This document shows positions 18,886-28,017 of a stretch of DNA of 55,036 nt, one piece after another. The notes below the pieces were generated by a model, which was not told the DNA's origin, did not search any database, and saw only the letters and a program-made list of their open reading frames with translations. The stretch is from Alphaproteobacteria bacterium (GTDB taxonomy: Bacteria > Pseudomonadota > Alphaproteobacteria > UBA2966): positions 1 to 55,036 of the forward strand of contig JABILA010000153.1 in the NCBI GenBank assembly GCA_018654745.1. Direction: 5' to 3'. How positions within the stretch are numbered: the stretch's first letter is position 1; every line of letters starts with the position of its first letter. The position numbers were made by a program, and so were the translations under genes.

Positions 18886-18946
18886 AACCTTTTCGCCAAG
18901 ACCAGGAACCAATCAGACTAAAGCCAAATGAAGTGGCAGTAAATAA

Positions 18947-19666
18947 ATGAAGCGTTTCTACAAGAATGCCACTGTCGATGGGGCGGACCCTGTCGACAGT
19001 GGTTTTGTTGTTTTGCTGGACGGCAGGTCCATCAAGACTCCTGGAAAAAACAGCATGATCTTGCCCACACGCGATGTTGCCGAAGCGGTTGCAGGTGAAT
19101 GGCAGGGTCAGGGAGAAAAGATCGACCCTGCCTCCATGCCGATGATGCGGTTTGGTGCAACAGCGATTGATCGCGTCGCCACGCAGCGAGAGGCCGTAAT
19201 TAACGAAATTTCGGCGTTCGGGGGGCATGATCTGCTGTGCTATCGCGGTGACGATCCTGATTTGGCCGTCTTGCAGGCCAAATCATGGCAGCCTTTGCTG
19301 GATTGGGCGTCTGAATTCCTGGGTGCAAATCTGACTGTTACCGAGGGCATTACATCTGTTGATCAGGATCCGGTGGCGCTTGAGAAATTGGAACGACGTG
19401 TATCAGATTGTTCTGATATGCAGCTCTCAGCGCTACATACAATGACCTCGATCACGGGTTCGCTGATCATTTCTCTCGCGCTGATTGATCAGGAAATAGA
19501 TGTTGAACAAGCCTGGGAAGCAGCGACTGTCGACGAGCGGTTCCAGGAAGCGCAATGGGGAACAGATGCAGAGGCTCTGGAACGGATGGCTATCAGACAT
19601 GAAGCTGTGAGAGATGCGAACAAGTTCTATTCGCTTTGCAAATCGGGCGATCCGGCTACGAATTGA
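18947..19666 (+). CDS. ATP12-family F1-ATPase assembly chaperone
   Basis: ATP12 proteins bind the F1 alpha subunit during assembly of ATP synthase in mitochondria; alphaproteobacterial homologues are presumed to do the same. The 239-residue product has the N-terminal family block RFYKNATVD...VLLDGRSIKTPGK (residues 3-33), AVAGEWQGQGEKIDPASMPM (47-66) and the helical C-terminal part with HTMTSITGSLIISLALI. It starts at the ATG at 18947, 61 bases after the AsmA gene. No ATP synthase genes lie in the window. Confidence 0.9.
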   Translation: MKRFYKNATVDGADPVDSGFVVLLDGRSIKTPGKNSMILPTRDVAEAVAGEWQGQGEKIDPASMPMMRFGATAIDRVATQREAVINEISAFGGHDLLCYRGDDPDLAVLQAKSWQPLLDWASEFLGANLTVTEGITSVDQDPVALEKLERRVSDCSDMQLSALHTMTSITGSLIISLALIDQEIDVEQAWEAATVDERFQEAQWGTDAEALERMAIRHEAVRDANKFYSLCKSGDPATN

Positions 19667-19792
19667 TCTCGGTACTGGTTTTTGCTTTCGGATGATGCTA
19701 TCTCCCATGCATCCCCCCTGAGTGTATCCAATCTTCATGGAAACACCGGCTTGTGGATGCTGATTTGCATCTGCTTGTTTTTATCGTCTGAA

Positions 19793-19815
19793 CGATTTCA
19801 TCAGAGGTGAAATCG
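19793..19815. promoter_or_regulatory. Palindrome upstream of pccB, possible operator
   Basis: CGATTTCA (19793-19800) and TGAAATCG (19808-19815) form a perfect eight-base inverted repeat with a seven-base spacer, 30 bases before the pccB start. It has no T-run, so it is more likely an operator or mRNA hairpin than a terminator. It does not match a regulator motif I know with confidence. Confidence 0.4.
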
Positions 19816-19844
19816 CTCTGAACAGTGGCTGGCAAGAGGACCAT

Positions 19845-21377
19845 ATGCAGCACATCATTCAGCAGCTTGAAGAGAAACGCGCCCGCGCCCGTCAAGGCGG
19901 CGGCGAAAAAAGAGCCCAGGCCCAGCACGCCAAAGGCAAGCTGACCGCCCGCGAACGTATCGAGCTTTTGCTCGACGAAAACTCCTTTGAAGAATATGAC
20001 ATGTTCGTTGAGCACCGCTGTGCTGATTTCGGCATGCCGGATCAAAAAGTTCCTGGTGACGGTGTAGTCACCGGTTCTGGCACAATCAACGGTCGTCTGG
20101 TCTTTGTCTTCAGCCAGGACTTTACAGTGTTTGGAGGTTCTCTATCCGAATCTCACGCTGAAAAAATTTGCAAGATTATGGATCAGGCCATGAAGGTTGG
20201 CGCGCCGGTCATCGGATTGAATGACTCTGGTGGTGCCCGCATCCAGGAGGGCGTCGCATCGCTCGCCGGATATGCCGAAGTCTTTCAGCGCAACGTAATG
20301 GCATCGGGAGTTATCCCGCAGATTTCTGTCATCATGGGACCTTGCGCAGGTGGTGCTGTTTATTCACCGGCAATGACTGACTTCATCTTTATGGTGAAAG
20401 ATTCGTCCTACATGTTTGTGACCGGTCCTGATGTTGTGAAAACAGTGACCCAGGAAACCGTGACGCAAGAAGAACTGGGTGGCGCAGTTACACACACCAG
20501 CAAATCTGGTGTCGCCGACCTGGCTTTTGAAAATGATGTTGAAGCGCTGGAGCAAGTCCGGCGCTTTGTTGATTTTCTGCCCGCCAGCAACCGGGAAAAA
20601 TCACCCATTCGCGAAACACCGGATTCGGTTGAACGGACGGAGATGTCGCTGGATTCGCTGATCCCGTCAGATCCACACAAGCCTTACGACATGAAGGAAT
20701 TGATCCACAAGATTGTCGACGAAGGTGATTTTTTCGAAACCCAGGCCGAGCATGCCAAAAACATTATTGTTGGCACGGCCCGGATCGGTGGTGAAACTGT
20801 TGGCATCGTGGCCAACCAGCCGATGGTTCTGGCCGGTTGTCTGGATATTGATTCCAGCCGCAAGGCCGCGCGCTTTGTGCGCTTTTGCGATTGCTTTAAT
20901 ATTCCGATATTAACGCTGGTCGACGTGCCAGGGTTTCTGCCCGGTACGGCTCAGGAATACAGCGGTATCATCAAACATGGTGCCAAGCTTTTGTATGCCT
21001 TCGCCGAAGCAACGGTGCCAAAAGTTACCTTGATCACGCGCAAGGCCTATGGCGGTGCCTATGACGTGATGAGTTCCAAACATTTGCGTGGTGATATGAA
21101 CTATGCCTGGCCGACAGCGGAGATTGCTGTCATGGGCTCCAAAGGTGCGGTGGAAATTATTTTCCGCAGTGAAATTGGGGACGAAGGCAAGATCGAAGAG
21201 CGTACACAAGAGTACCAGGAAAAGTTTGCCAATCCGTTTGTCGCCAGTAACCGGGGCTTCGTTGATGATGTCATCATGCCGCACAATACGCGGCGCAGAC
21301 TGGCACGAGCCTTTGCGATGTTGCGCAACAAGGAACTGGAAAACCCCTGGAAAAAGCACGGCAATATTCCGCTATAG
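19845..21377 (+). CDS. pccB: Propionyl-CoA carboxylase beta chain
   Basis: Carboxyltransferase subunit that moves CO2 from biotin to propionyl-CoA to give methylmalonyl-CoA, used in breakdown of valine, isoleucine and odd-chain acids. The 510-residue product has the two crotonase-fold halves of the family; [16 protein letters not shown] (165-180) and [20 protein letters not shown] (about 363-382) form the acyl-CoA and biotin oxyanion sites and match PccB rather than the methylcrotonyl enzyme, which has NITGFMVG here. AAGAGGA supports the ATG. pccA follows 58 bases downstream. Confidence 0.95.
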   Translation: MQHIIQQLEEKRARARQGGGEKRAQAQHAKGKLTARERIELLLDENSFEEYDMFVEHRCADFGMPDQKVPGDGVVTGSGTINGRLVFVFSQDFTVFGGSLSESHAEKICKIMDQAMKVGAPVIGLNDSGGARIQEGVASLAGYAEVFQRNVMASGVIPQISVIMGPCAGGAVYSPAMTDFIFMVKDSSYMFVTGPDVVKTVTQETVTQEELGGAVTHTSKSGVADLAFENDVEALEQVRRFVDFLPASNREKSPIRETPDSVERTEMSLDSLIPSDPHKPYDMKELIHKIVDEGDFFETQAEHAKNIIVGTARIGGETVGIVANQPMVLAGCLDIDSSRKAARFVRFCDCFNIPILTLVDVPGFLPGTAQEYSGIIKHGAKLLYAFAEATVPKVTLITRKAYGGAYDVMSSKHLRGDMNYAWPTAEIAVMGSKGAVEIIFRSEIGDEGKIEERTQEYQEKFANPFVASNRGFVDDVIMPHNTRRRLARAFAMLRNKELENPWKKHGNIPL

Positions 21378-21435
21378 CCTGACGCTTAATCCTTTTTCCT
21401 GATCTGACACGTAACCTGATAGAGAGTTTATCGGC

Positions 21436-23418
21436 ATGTTTTCAAAAATACTTATTGCGAACCGCGGCGAAATCGCCTGCAGGGTTATCCGCAGCGCCCA
21501 GGCCATGGGCATCAAAACCGTGGCAATCTATTCTGATGCAGACAGCAGCGCTTTGCATGTAGAGATGGCAGATGAAGCCGTTCATATTGGGCCTTCTGCT
21601 GCAGCTGAAAGTTATCTTGTTATCGACAAGGTGATTGCTGCCGTGAAGGAAACCGGTGCAGAAGCCGTGCATCCGGGGTACGGCTTCCTGTCAGAGAATG
21701 CAGCTTTTGTGGAAGCGCTTGAAGCAGCCGGTGTGGCGTTCATCGGGCCTGGCACCAAGGCAATTGCTGCCATGGGTGACAAGATCGAATCCAAAAAGCT
21801 TGCCGACAAAGCGGGTGTGAGTACGGTCCCGGGATACCTTGGTGTCATCGTCGATGCAGATGAAGCCGTGAAGATCGCCAATGATGTTGGCTATCCGGTA
21901 ATGATCAAGGCTTCCGCCGGTGGTGGCGGGAAGGGTATGCGCGTTGCCTGGAATGACGGCGAAGCTCGTGAGGGTTTTGATCGCTCGGTATCTGAAGCCA
22001 AATCCAGTTTTGGTGATGATCGGGTATTTATTGAGAAATATATCGTTGAGCCACGCCACATCGAAATTCAGGTTCTGGCCGACAGCCACGGGAATACGAT
22101 TTATCTGGGTGAGCGAGAATGCTCCATTCAACGTCGCCACCAAAAGGTTATCGAAGAAGCTCCAAGTCCCTTCATTGACGAAGCCACACGTAAAGCGATG
22201 GGTGAGGAAGCTGTCGCCATGTCAAAGGCGGTTGACTACAAATCTGCCGGTACGGTTGAATTCATTGTCGATGTCGAACGGAACTTCTATTTTCTGGAAA
22301 TGAACACACGTTTGCAGGTCGAACATCCGGTGACAGAATTAATCACCGGCATCGATCTGGTTGAACAAATGATCCGGGTTGCAGATGGTGAAGTTCTCGG
22401 CATCAAGCAGGAAGACGTCAAGCTTGAAGGCTGGGCCATCGAATCGCGTTTATATGCAGAAGACCCCGTTCGCGGTTTCCTGCCGTCCATTGGCCGATTG
22501 GCAACCTACAGACCACCTGTCCACGATTTTGTTCGCAATGATACCGGCGTCGTCGAAGGTGACGAAATTTCGTTATTTTATGACCCGATGATCGCCAAAC
22601 TGTGTACGTTTGGTAATACGCGTGCCCAGGCGATTGAGCGTATGTCGACGGCACTGGATGAATTCCAGTTGCGCGGTATTGGTAACAATGTCGGATTCCT
22701 CGCTGCTGTGATGGCGCATCCGCGTTTTCGCGAAGGCAGGCTGTCGACAAACTTTATCGCAGATGAATATCCGGATGGTTTTGTTGGTGCCGAGATCAAT
22801 GATGCTGATGCTTCAGTACTGATAGCTGTCGCGACGGCCGTTCATCAGGAATATGCGACACGTGAGGCAAATGGACCTGGCCAGTTGGCTGGATATCATC
22901 CTCAGGTACCGAACCAATGGTCTGTCGTGTTGAACGAGCAGGAGCATATTGTTGAAGTCGCTATCGAAGGACCGATAACGAATATTACCCTGGACGGGCG
23001 CTTGATTGCTGTTCACAGCGACTGGCAATTTGGTGATTTGCTGTTTTCCGGCACGGTAAACGGCGACGACGTGGCTGTAAAAATTGAACGCCAGCCTGGC
23101 GGCTATAAAGTTGCTCGCCGTGGTGCTGATACGGTCATTGCTGTCCGAAGCCGCAAGGCAGCCGTTCTGGCGGCCAAGATGCCCGTCAAGGAGCCTGCCG
23201 ATCTGTCACGTTTCCTGCTGTCGCCAATGCCTGGCCTGGTTGTTGAAATCAAGGTGGTTGAAGGTGAAGAGGTTAAAGCTGGCCAACAGTTGGCGATCAT
23301 TGATGCCATGAAGATGGAAAATGTTTTGCTGGCCGAAAACGATGGCGTCGTTGCGACCGTTAAAGCCGCTGCAGGCGATAGTCTTGCCACTGATCAAATA
23401 ATTATCGAGTTTGAGTAG
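21436..23418 (+). CDS. pccA: Propionyl-CoA carboxylase alpha chain (biotin carboxylase plus biotin carrier)
   Basis: Carboxylates biotin with bicarbonate and ATP, then carries it to PccB. The 660-residue product has the biotin carboxylase N-domain (FSKILIANRGEIACRVIRSA, 2-21), ATP-grasp with the glycine loop KASAGGGGKGMRV (about 157-169), RHQKVIEEAPS and MNTRLQVEHPVTELITGIDL, then a bridging domain that links to PccB, and the biotinyl domain with AMKMEN, where Lys626 carries biotin. Single-subunit fusion of both activities is normal for this family. GAGAG/TTTATCGGC precedes the ATG. Confidence 0.95.
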   Translation: MFSKILIANRGEIACRVIRSAQAMGIKTVAIYSDADSSALHVEMADEAVHIGPSAAAESYLVIDKVIAAVKETGAEAVHPGYGFLSENAAFVEALEAAGVAFIGPGTKAIAAMGDKIESKKLADKAGVSTVPGYLGVIVDADEAVKIANDVGYPVMIKASAGGGGKGMRVAWNDGEAREGFDRSVSEAKSSFGDDRVFIEKYIVEPRHIEIQVLADSHGNTIYLGERECSIQRRHQKVIEEAPSPFIDEATRKAMGEEAVAMSKAVDYKSAGTVEFIVDVERNFYFLEMNTRLQVEHPVTELITGIDLVEQMIRVADGEVLGIKQEDVKLEGWAIESRLYAEDPVRGFLPSIGRLATYRPPVHDFVRNDTGVVEGDEISLFYDPMIAKLCTFGNTRAQAIERMSTALDEFQLRGIGNNVGFLAAVMAHPRFREGRLSTNFIADEYPDGFVGAEINDADASVLIAVATAVHQEYATREANGPGQLAGYHPQVPNQWSVVLNEQEHIVEVAIEGPITNITLDGRLIAVHSDWQFGDLLFSGTVNGDDVAVKIERQPGGYKVARRGADTVIAVRSRKAAVLAAKMPVKEPADLSRFLLSPMPGLVVEIKVVEGEEVKAGQQLAIIDAMKMENVLLAENDGVVATVKAAAGDSLATDQIIIEFE

Positions 23419-23541
23419 CATTCAAATGAATTTATGGTTTAACCTTACCTCAGGGGAGGGTGTGTTATTCAATCCTGATTCAATTTAAGGTGGGTGGAGC
23501 TCCTTGATTGCGTCAGGTGACCTGGATCGGGCGTAGGTATT

Positions 23542-26223
23542 TTGGCATCAGGCATGAAGATGGACGTGGATCACAGTGATGGCTGGCAGTCGATGTCGGA
23601 ATTGCTGGATCGTTCCGGCATACATATCTGGCAAACGGATCAAGACCATATTCTAATGTTTGCGTCGGCCGGATTTCAGACGCTGTTTACAACGCCAAAT
23701 ATCGCGATTGTGGGAAAGCCATTTTCGGACATTGGATGGGAAATTGCCGGTGAAGGGAAATGGTCAGACATACTAACGACCAGCACCCGTGGCAAATCGA
23801 CAGAGAATGTAACTGTCGTAATCCCTGGTCCGGAAAGTTCCTCCCGCGAGTTTATTCTCAACATCGAAAAACTATGCGATGAAGAGGGGCGTGTTTCAGG
23901 TCATCGCGGGACCTGCCAGGCGATAATTTCAGATCAGAACGACGACCCGGCATCCCTCGGCATTGTGTCGGAATTGGCTGTGTGGAAAGACTATGCGCAC
24001 GCAGCTTCTGACTGGTTCTGGGCCGTCGATTCAGACCTGAAAGTTTCCTACGTTTCGGACAACCAGGAAAAAGTAACAGGCATCCCGAATTTGAGTTTCA
24101 TGGGAATGAAACGAAGTGAATTTGATGGGCCGGATTATGATGAAGCCAGGTTGCGTGAGCACGAAGCCGACATGGCCGCCAGGCGACCCTTCAAGGACTT
24201 CACATATCCCAATGTAACGCCCGACGGTAATGCAAGGTGGATACGCGTAAGCGGGGTTCCTCAGTTCGACAAGGCTGGAAATTTCTCAGGCTATCGGGGC
24301 GTCGGTCGTGATTTCACTGATCAACAGGAAGCTATTCTGAAAGGCAGGCATACTGAGCAAACCTTGCTTGACGCTCTTGAACTCATGCCGATCGGTATTT
24401 CTCTTTGGGATAAAGACGAAAAATTTGTGATTTCCAACTCAGTCATGCGCAAGAATTCACCTACGTTTGCCCATCTGTTGGAGAAGCCTGGCATTTCATT
24501 TGAAGACTATGCCCGGACTGTTGCCGAATCCGGATTTGTTCTCAGGGCTGTTGGAGATGAAGAAGCGTGGCTGGCCAACGCATTGACTAATCTTCGGGAA
24601 GCTTCAGGCACCCTTTATGAAGATGCCAGAGCAGATGGAACATGGGTACGTGTATCCGCTTTCAGAACAAGCAACGGCGGTGCGTTGCTGACTTTCGTTG
24701 ACATCACTGAATTGAAAGAAAGAGAAAGCGAAGCGCAAGCCGCACAGTCGCTTTTGGCAGATGCCCTGGAAGCGATAGGGCTGGGATTTGCCGTCTATGA
24801 CAAGGATGAGCGACTGGTCATGGTAAACACTGCTTTCAGGGATATGTTTCCAGGCATGGAACATGTCCTTGTTCCAGGTGCCAGTTTCGCTGAGGTAACC
24901 AGGGCCGGTGGCGTTGCCAACAAGATGCCGAACGTTGAGGCCTTTGTCGAAACACGGGTTGAGATGCGCAAAAAGGGTATCAAGGACAAAGTCGTTGAAA
25001 TCCGTCCCGGCGTCTGGAAAGTTGTCAGCGACTTTAATTCACGGGATGGCCACAAAGTCAGTGTCTGGACCGATGTTTCTCAAATCAAGAAACAGGAACA
25101 AGCGTTGCGGGAAACCGAAGGCCGGTTCTCGATTGCTTTTCACTTCAGCCCCTTGCTTATGGCGATCGCGCGCCTCTCTGACGGTGGCTATGTCGAAGTC
25201 AACGAAAAATTCGTTGAAATGACCGGCTATTCCCGCGCTGAGTTGTTGGCCAATGATGGAATTGGCGTTTCTGTATTTGCTGAAGAAGATACAAAGGATG
25301 GTATCCGGTCGAGGTTGAAGCGCGGCCAGGAAATTGACGATGTAGAAATCGTTATGCATCGCAAAGACGGCGAACCGTTCGAAGTTCTAATTTCAAGCGA
25401 TATTATCGAGGTTGCTGGCGAACAGCGGATACTGATTATCGGGATGGATTTCTCCAGTCATAAACGATTGGAAAACTCGCTGATTGCAGCCAAGAATGAG
25501 GCAGAATTTGCCAACCGCACCAAGAGTGAATTTTTGGCAAATATGAGCCACGAACTGCGAACACCCTTGAACGCTGTAATTGGTTTTTCTGAATTCCTTG
25601 CGAATGAAACCTACGGCCCTTTGGGTGACCCACGGTACGTCGAATATATAGGTGACATACGTGATAGTGGCACGCATCTGCTGAACCTGATCAACGAAAT
25701 CCTTGATGTTGCCAAGGTCGAAGCTGGCAAGATGGAGCTTCGGGAAAACGAGGTTGATCTGGATGATATGGTTGTGCGCTGTATTCGTTCTGTAGAAGGT
25801 CGAGCGATTAAATCCGGTCTTTCAATTGACGGCTCGGTTTCACCCGATCTGCCATTTTTGCGTTGTGACGAAACCAAGTTTCGTCAGATATTGATCAACG
25901 TATTGAACAATGCTGTGAAATTCACTGATCGAGGCGGGGCGATCGTGGTAGGTGGTGGCCTGAACGAAGAAGGCGAGATGGAGATTCAGATCAAGGACAG
26001 CGGCATCGGTATTGCTGAGTCCGACATGGAAGCTGTTTTCAAGGTGTTTGGACAAGCAGAGTCGTCATTTGATCGACGGTTTGAAGGGGCGGGACTTGGG
26101 TTGCCTTTGACCAAAGCTCTGGTGGAATTGCATGGTGGCGATTTTCGACTGGAAAGCGAACTGGGTGTGGGCACAACGGTGTACATTGTTTTTCCGAAAG
26201 ATCGCCTCGTCACCCGGAACTGA
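23542..26223 (+). CDS. Soluble multi-PAS sensor histidine kinase
   Basis: Sensor kinase without membrane segments, so it probably senses a cytoplasmic signal. The 893-residue product carries about five PAS domains: near 15-125, 140-270 (ARWIRVSGVPQFD and GYRGVGRDFTD close it), two successive PAS-7-like domains near 275-395 and 405-515 (each starts LLDALELMPIG or LLADALEAIGLG), and one near 520-645. HisKA follows with the H-box MSHELRTPLNAVIGFSEFL and phospho-acceptor His670, then the ATPase domain with N-box NVLNNAVKFTD and GGAGLGLPLTKAL-type G-box (here FEGAGLGLPLTKAL). It has no receiver domain. The start is uncertain: TTG at 23542 with TAGGT five bases upstream, or ATG at 23554 or 23560. 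No response regulator is adjacent. Confidence 0.88.
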   Translation: MASGMKMDVDHSDGWQSMSELLDRSGIHIWQTDQDHILMFASAGFQTLFTTPNIAIVGKPFSDIGWEIAGEGKWSDILTTSTRGKSTENVTVVIPGPESSSREFILNIEKLCDEEGRVSGHRGTCQAIISDQNDDPASLGIVSELAVWKDYAHAASDWFWAVDSDLKVSYVSDNQEKVTGIPNLSFMGMKRSEFDGPDYDEARLREHEADMAARRPFKDFTYPNVTPDGNARWIRVSGVPQFDKAGNFSGYRGVGRDFTDQQEAILKGRHTEQTLLDALELMPIGISLWDKDEKFVISNSVMRKNSPTFAHLLEKPGISFEDYARTVAESGFVLRAVGDEEAWLANALTNLREASGTLYEDARADGTWVRVSAFRTSNGGALLTFVDITELKERESEAQAAQSLLADALEAIGLGFAVYDKDERLVMVNTAFRDMFPGMEHVLVPGASFAEVTRAGGVANKMPNVEAFVETRVEMRKKGIKDKVVEIRPGVWKVVSDFNSRDGHKVSVWTDVSQIKKQEQALRETEGRFSIAFHFSPLLMAIARLSDGGYVEVNEKFVEMTGYSRAELLANDGIGVSVFAEEDTKDGIRSRLKRGQEIDDVEIVMHRKDGEPFEVLISSDIIEVAGEQRILIIGMDFSSHKRLENSLIAAKNEAEFANRTKSEFLANMSHELRTPLNAVIGFSEFLANETYGPLGDPRYVEYIGDIRDSGTHLLNLINEILDVAKVEAGKMELRENEVDLDDMVVRCIRSVEGRAIKSGLSIDGSVSPDLPFLRCDETKFRQILINVLNNAVKFTDRGGAIVVGGGLNEEGEMEIQIKDSGIGIAESDMEAVFKVFGQAESSFDRRFEGAGLGLPLTKALVELHGGDFRLESELGVGTTVYIVFPKDRLVTRN

Positions 26224-26250
26224 TGCCATGAAATCAAAACAGGTTACGCC

Positions 26251-26532
26251 GTGATTTGCAGGGTCATTATCAGCGGACGTGTTCAAGGTGTCTGGTATCG
26301 TGCCTGGACCCGACAGGAAGCCATTAAACGTCAACTGGATGGCTGGGTCCGCAATCGCAGGGACGGTACGGTCGAGGCCTTGTTTTCAGGTCCAGCGGAT
26401 CAAATTGACGATATGATCCTGGCTTGCCGGGAAGAGCCACCAATGGCCTTGGTTGATGACATCCAGATCGTGGATGCAGAGCCGGGCTCTGTCACGACAG
26501 GGCAGGGGTTCGCGACGCTGGACACGGATTAG
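26251..26532 (+). CDS. acyP: Acylphosphatase
   Basis: Hydrolyses carboxyl-phosphate bonds such as acetyl phosphate or 1,3-bisphosphoglycerate; small cytoplasmic enzyme. The 93-residue product has the phosphate-binding loop [11 protein letters not shown] with Arg17 and the catalytic Asn35 in [14 protein letters not shown], both needed for activity. Starts at GTG; the nearby ATG at 26228 is in another frame. It follows the kinase after 27 bases and overlaps the end of lipB on the other strand by four bases. Confidence 0.93.
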   Translation: MICRVIISGRVQGVWYRAWTRQEAIKRQLDGWVRNRRDGTVEALFSGPADQIDDMILACREEPPMALVDDIQIVDAEPGSVTTGQGFATLDTD

Positions 26533-27185
26533 GCCTTGTCTGGCTCGCCAAATACTTCTGCCCATGTTTCCTGCAGCGCACTGTCAACTTCCGCCATCGA
26601 TACCGGCAGCCCCAGATCTATCAATGATGTCACACCCTGATCTGCGATACCGCAGGGGACAATGCCGTCATAGTGACTGAGGTCCGGTTCGACATTCAGC
26701 GAAATGCCGTGAAATGTCACCCAGTGGCGGACCCTGACACCGATTGCCCCGATCTTGTCTTCTTGTCCGTCGCCCTGGTCTACCCAGATACCAACACGAC
26801 CCTCACGGCGTTCACCGTGGATGTTAAAGCGCCCCAGGGCTGCGATGACCCAGGCCTCAAGATTTCGTACATGCGCGCGCACATCTTTTCCACGGCGCCT
26901 GAGGTCCAGCATTACATATGCAATCCGCTGACCGGGACCGTGATATGTGTATCGGCCACCGCGACCAGCATCGAAAACCGGAAACTTTTCCTTGTCGACA
27001 AGTTCAAGCGGGTCGGCACTTGTGCCGGCCGTATAAAGTGGCGGATGTTCCAGCAGCCAGACAGTTTCAGGCGCTTTACCGTCAACAATTTGTGCGACTC
27101 TTTCTTCCATAAAGGCGCGAGCATCCTCATACTCGACCAATTCGTCGGAAATGCGCCATTCAATTGAATCTGTTTCGTTAATCAT
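26529..27185 (-). CDS. lipB: Octanoyl-[ACP]-protein N-octanoyltransferase LipB
   Basis: Transfers octanoate from acyl carrier protein to the lipoyl domains of enzymes such as pyruvate dehydrogenase, glycine cleavage and branched-chain ketoacid dehydrogenase. The 218-residue product has [20 protein letters not shown] (76-95), the catalytic Lys144 in KIGAIGVRV and the nucleophile Cys178 in GIVPCGI. Length is usual. It is convergent with acyP and divergent from the FliN-like gene, with only 52 bases to share for both promoters. Confidence 0.95.
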   Translation of the reverse strand: MINETDSIEWRISDELVEYEDARAFMEERVAQIVDGKAPETVWLLEHPPLYTAGTSADPLELVDKEKFPVFDAGRGGRYTYHGPGQRIAYVMLDLRRRGKDVRAHVRNLEAWVIAALGRFNIHGERREGRVGIWVDQGDGQEDKIGAIGVRVRHWVTFHGISLNVEPDLSHYDGIVPCGIADQGVTSLIDLGLPVSMAEVDSALQETWAEVFGEPDKA

Positions 27186-27237
27186 TTGCTAACCGTAAGT
27201 CGTCAGTATCAGGCGATATCAAAATCTGAGAGCTATT

Positions 27238-27486
27238 ATGTCTGATGCAGAACAAGCAATCCAGGGTGTATCCGTCGAGATTTCCGTTGTTCTTGGCCGT
27301 TCCAGCATGCCTATCCATCAATTGTTGAAGATGGGCCGTGGCGCTGTCATTGAACTGGATGCGACTGTCGAGGACGATGCCTGGGTTTACGCGAACAATC
27401 GCTTGATCGCCCGTGGCATGGTCATGGTATCCGGCGAAAATGTTGCTGTTTCAATAACAGAAAAAATGGTCGTCAGCGAGACCTGA
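27238..27486 (+). CDS. Orphan FliN-like SpoA-domain protein
   Basis: FliN forms the bottom of the flagellar C-ring and takes part in rotor switching. The 82-residue product is essentially one SpoA (surface presentation of antigens) domain: VSVEISVVLGRSSMPIHQLL (residues 11-30), GRGAVIELDATV and NNRLIARGMVMVSGENVAVS match FliN closely. It lacks the N-terminal extension of longer FliN proteins. No other flagellar gene is in the window; neighbours are lipB and tRNA-Leu. It may be the only FliN of the organism encoded apart from the flagellar cluster, or a second copy. Confidence 0.85.
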   Translation: MSDAEQAIQGVSVEISVVLGRSSMPIHQLLKMGRGAVIELDATVEDDAWVYANNRLIARGMVMVSGENVAVSITEKMVVSET

Positions 27487-27510
27487 CCGGATAAAGACCT
27501 TGTTTGACTG

Positions 27511-27537
27511 GATCGTTTCCGGGTTTCACGGACATGC
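27511..27537. repeat. Degenerate copy of the GGTTTAA inverted-repeat family
   Basis: CGTTTCCGGGTTTCACGGA resembles the copy at 27891-27918 over about 20 bases. It lies 25 bases after the FliN-like gene, with no T-run. Confidence 0.35.
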
Positions 27538-27626
27538 AGTGGTATCTCAATCTGCTGATGGGCAACATACAGCACAATAGAATTAAACTCGCTAAGGCCG
27601 AATATGCCTTAGTTTCCATTACAGAC

Positions 27627-27655
27627 TTGATCCATGCCTGCGGAGGTGCTATTTC
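27627..27655 (+). promoter_or_regulatory. Candidate promoter of tRNA-Leu
   Basis: TTGATC (27627-27632, preceded by GAC to give the alphaproteobacterial CTTGA form) and TATTTC (27650-27655) are 17 bases apart. The transcript would start near 27662, nine bases before the tRNA. Sequence inference only. Confidence 0.45.
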
Positions 27656-27670
27656 CGCAATAAGTTCCGT

Positions 27671-27758
27671 GCGGCCGTGGCGGAACTGGTAGACGCGCAG
27701 CGTTGAGGTCGCTGTGGGATAATATCCCGTGGAAGTTCGAGTCTTCTCGGCCGCACCA
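27671..27758 (+). tRNA. tRNA-Leu (anticodon GAG)
   Basis: An 88-base class II tRNA. The acceptor stem GCGGCCG pairs with CGGCCGC near the end, followed by discriminator A and an encoded CCA (27756-27758). The anticodon stem CAGCG/CGCTG encloses the loop TTGAGGT with anticodon GAG, which reads CUU and CUC. A long variable arm (TGGGA...TCCCGT) and the T-loop TTCGAGT are present. A terminator follows directly. No integrase or duplicated 3' end suggests an inserted element. Confidence 0.95.
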
Positions 27759-27766
27759 ATTATAGA

Positions 27767-27797
27767 GAACCCGCAATTCAGATTGCGGGTTCTTTTT
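27767..27797 (+). terminator. Intrinsic terminator after tRNA-Leu
   Basis: A perfect eleven-pair stem (GAACCCGCAAT with ATTGCGGGTTC) around the tetraloop TCAG, followed by five T. It starts nine bases after the tRNA CCA end. The next plus-strand gene, maeB, therefore needs its own promoter. Confidence 0.93.
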
Positions 27798-27890
27798 GTT
27801 GATAAGCACATCATCACCACATCATTAAGCCCCCATAACTAAAGAATAAATCACACATCATAGAGAGATTCGCTATAGTGAAGCCAACCT

Positions 27891-27918
27891 GGGCGTTTCC
27901 GGGTTTAATGGAAGTGCA
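27891..27918. repeat. Degenerate copy of the GGTTTAA inverted-repeat family
   Basis: GCGTTTCCGGGTTTAATGGA lies about 100 bases before the maeB start and closely resembles the copies at 27511 and 15781. It may lie in the maeB leader. Confidence 0.4.
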
Positions 27919-28017
27919 GCGTTGCTTCAAAGCGTGAAAGCGCGCCAGATACCAAATAAAGGCGATTTCCTTCAATCCGGAATCGCCCAGACAGTCGAAC
28001 AACCAGGGGACCTTGTT

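Noticed and set aside
27592..27612. CTAAGGC...GCCTTAG inverted repeat after the FliN-like gene
   Set aside because: Only seven pairs with a short, weak T-run about 100 bases past the stop; not strong enough to call a terminator.
27671..27797. tRNA-Leu as the edge of an integrated element
   Set aside because: No integrase, no duplicated tRNA 3' end and no change in gene type follow it; the region is core metabolism.
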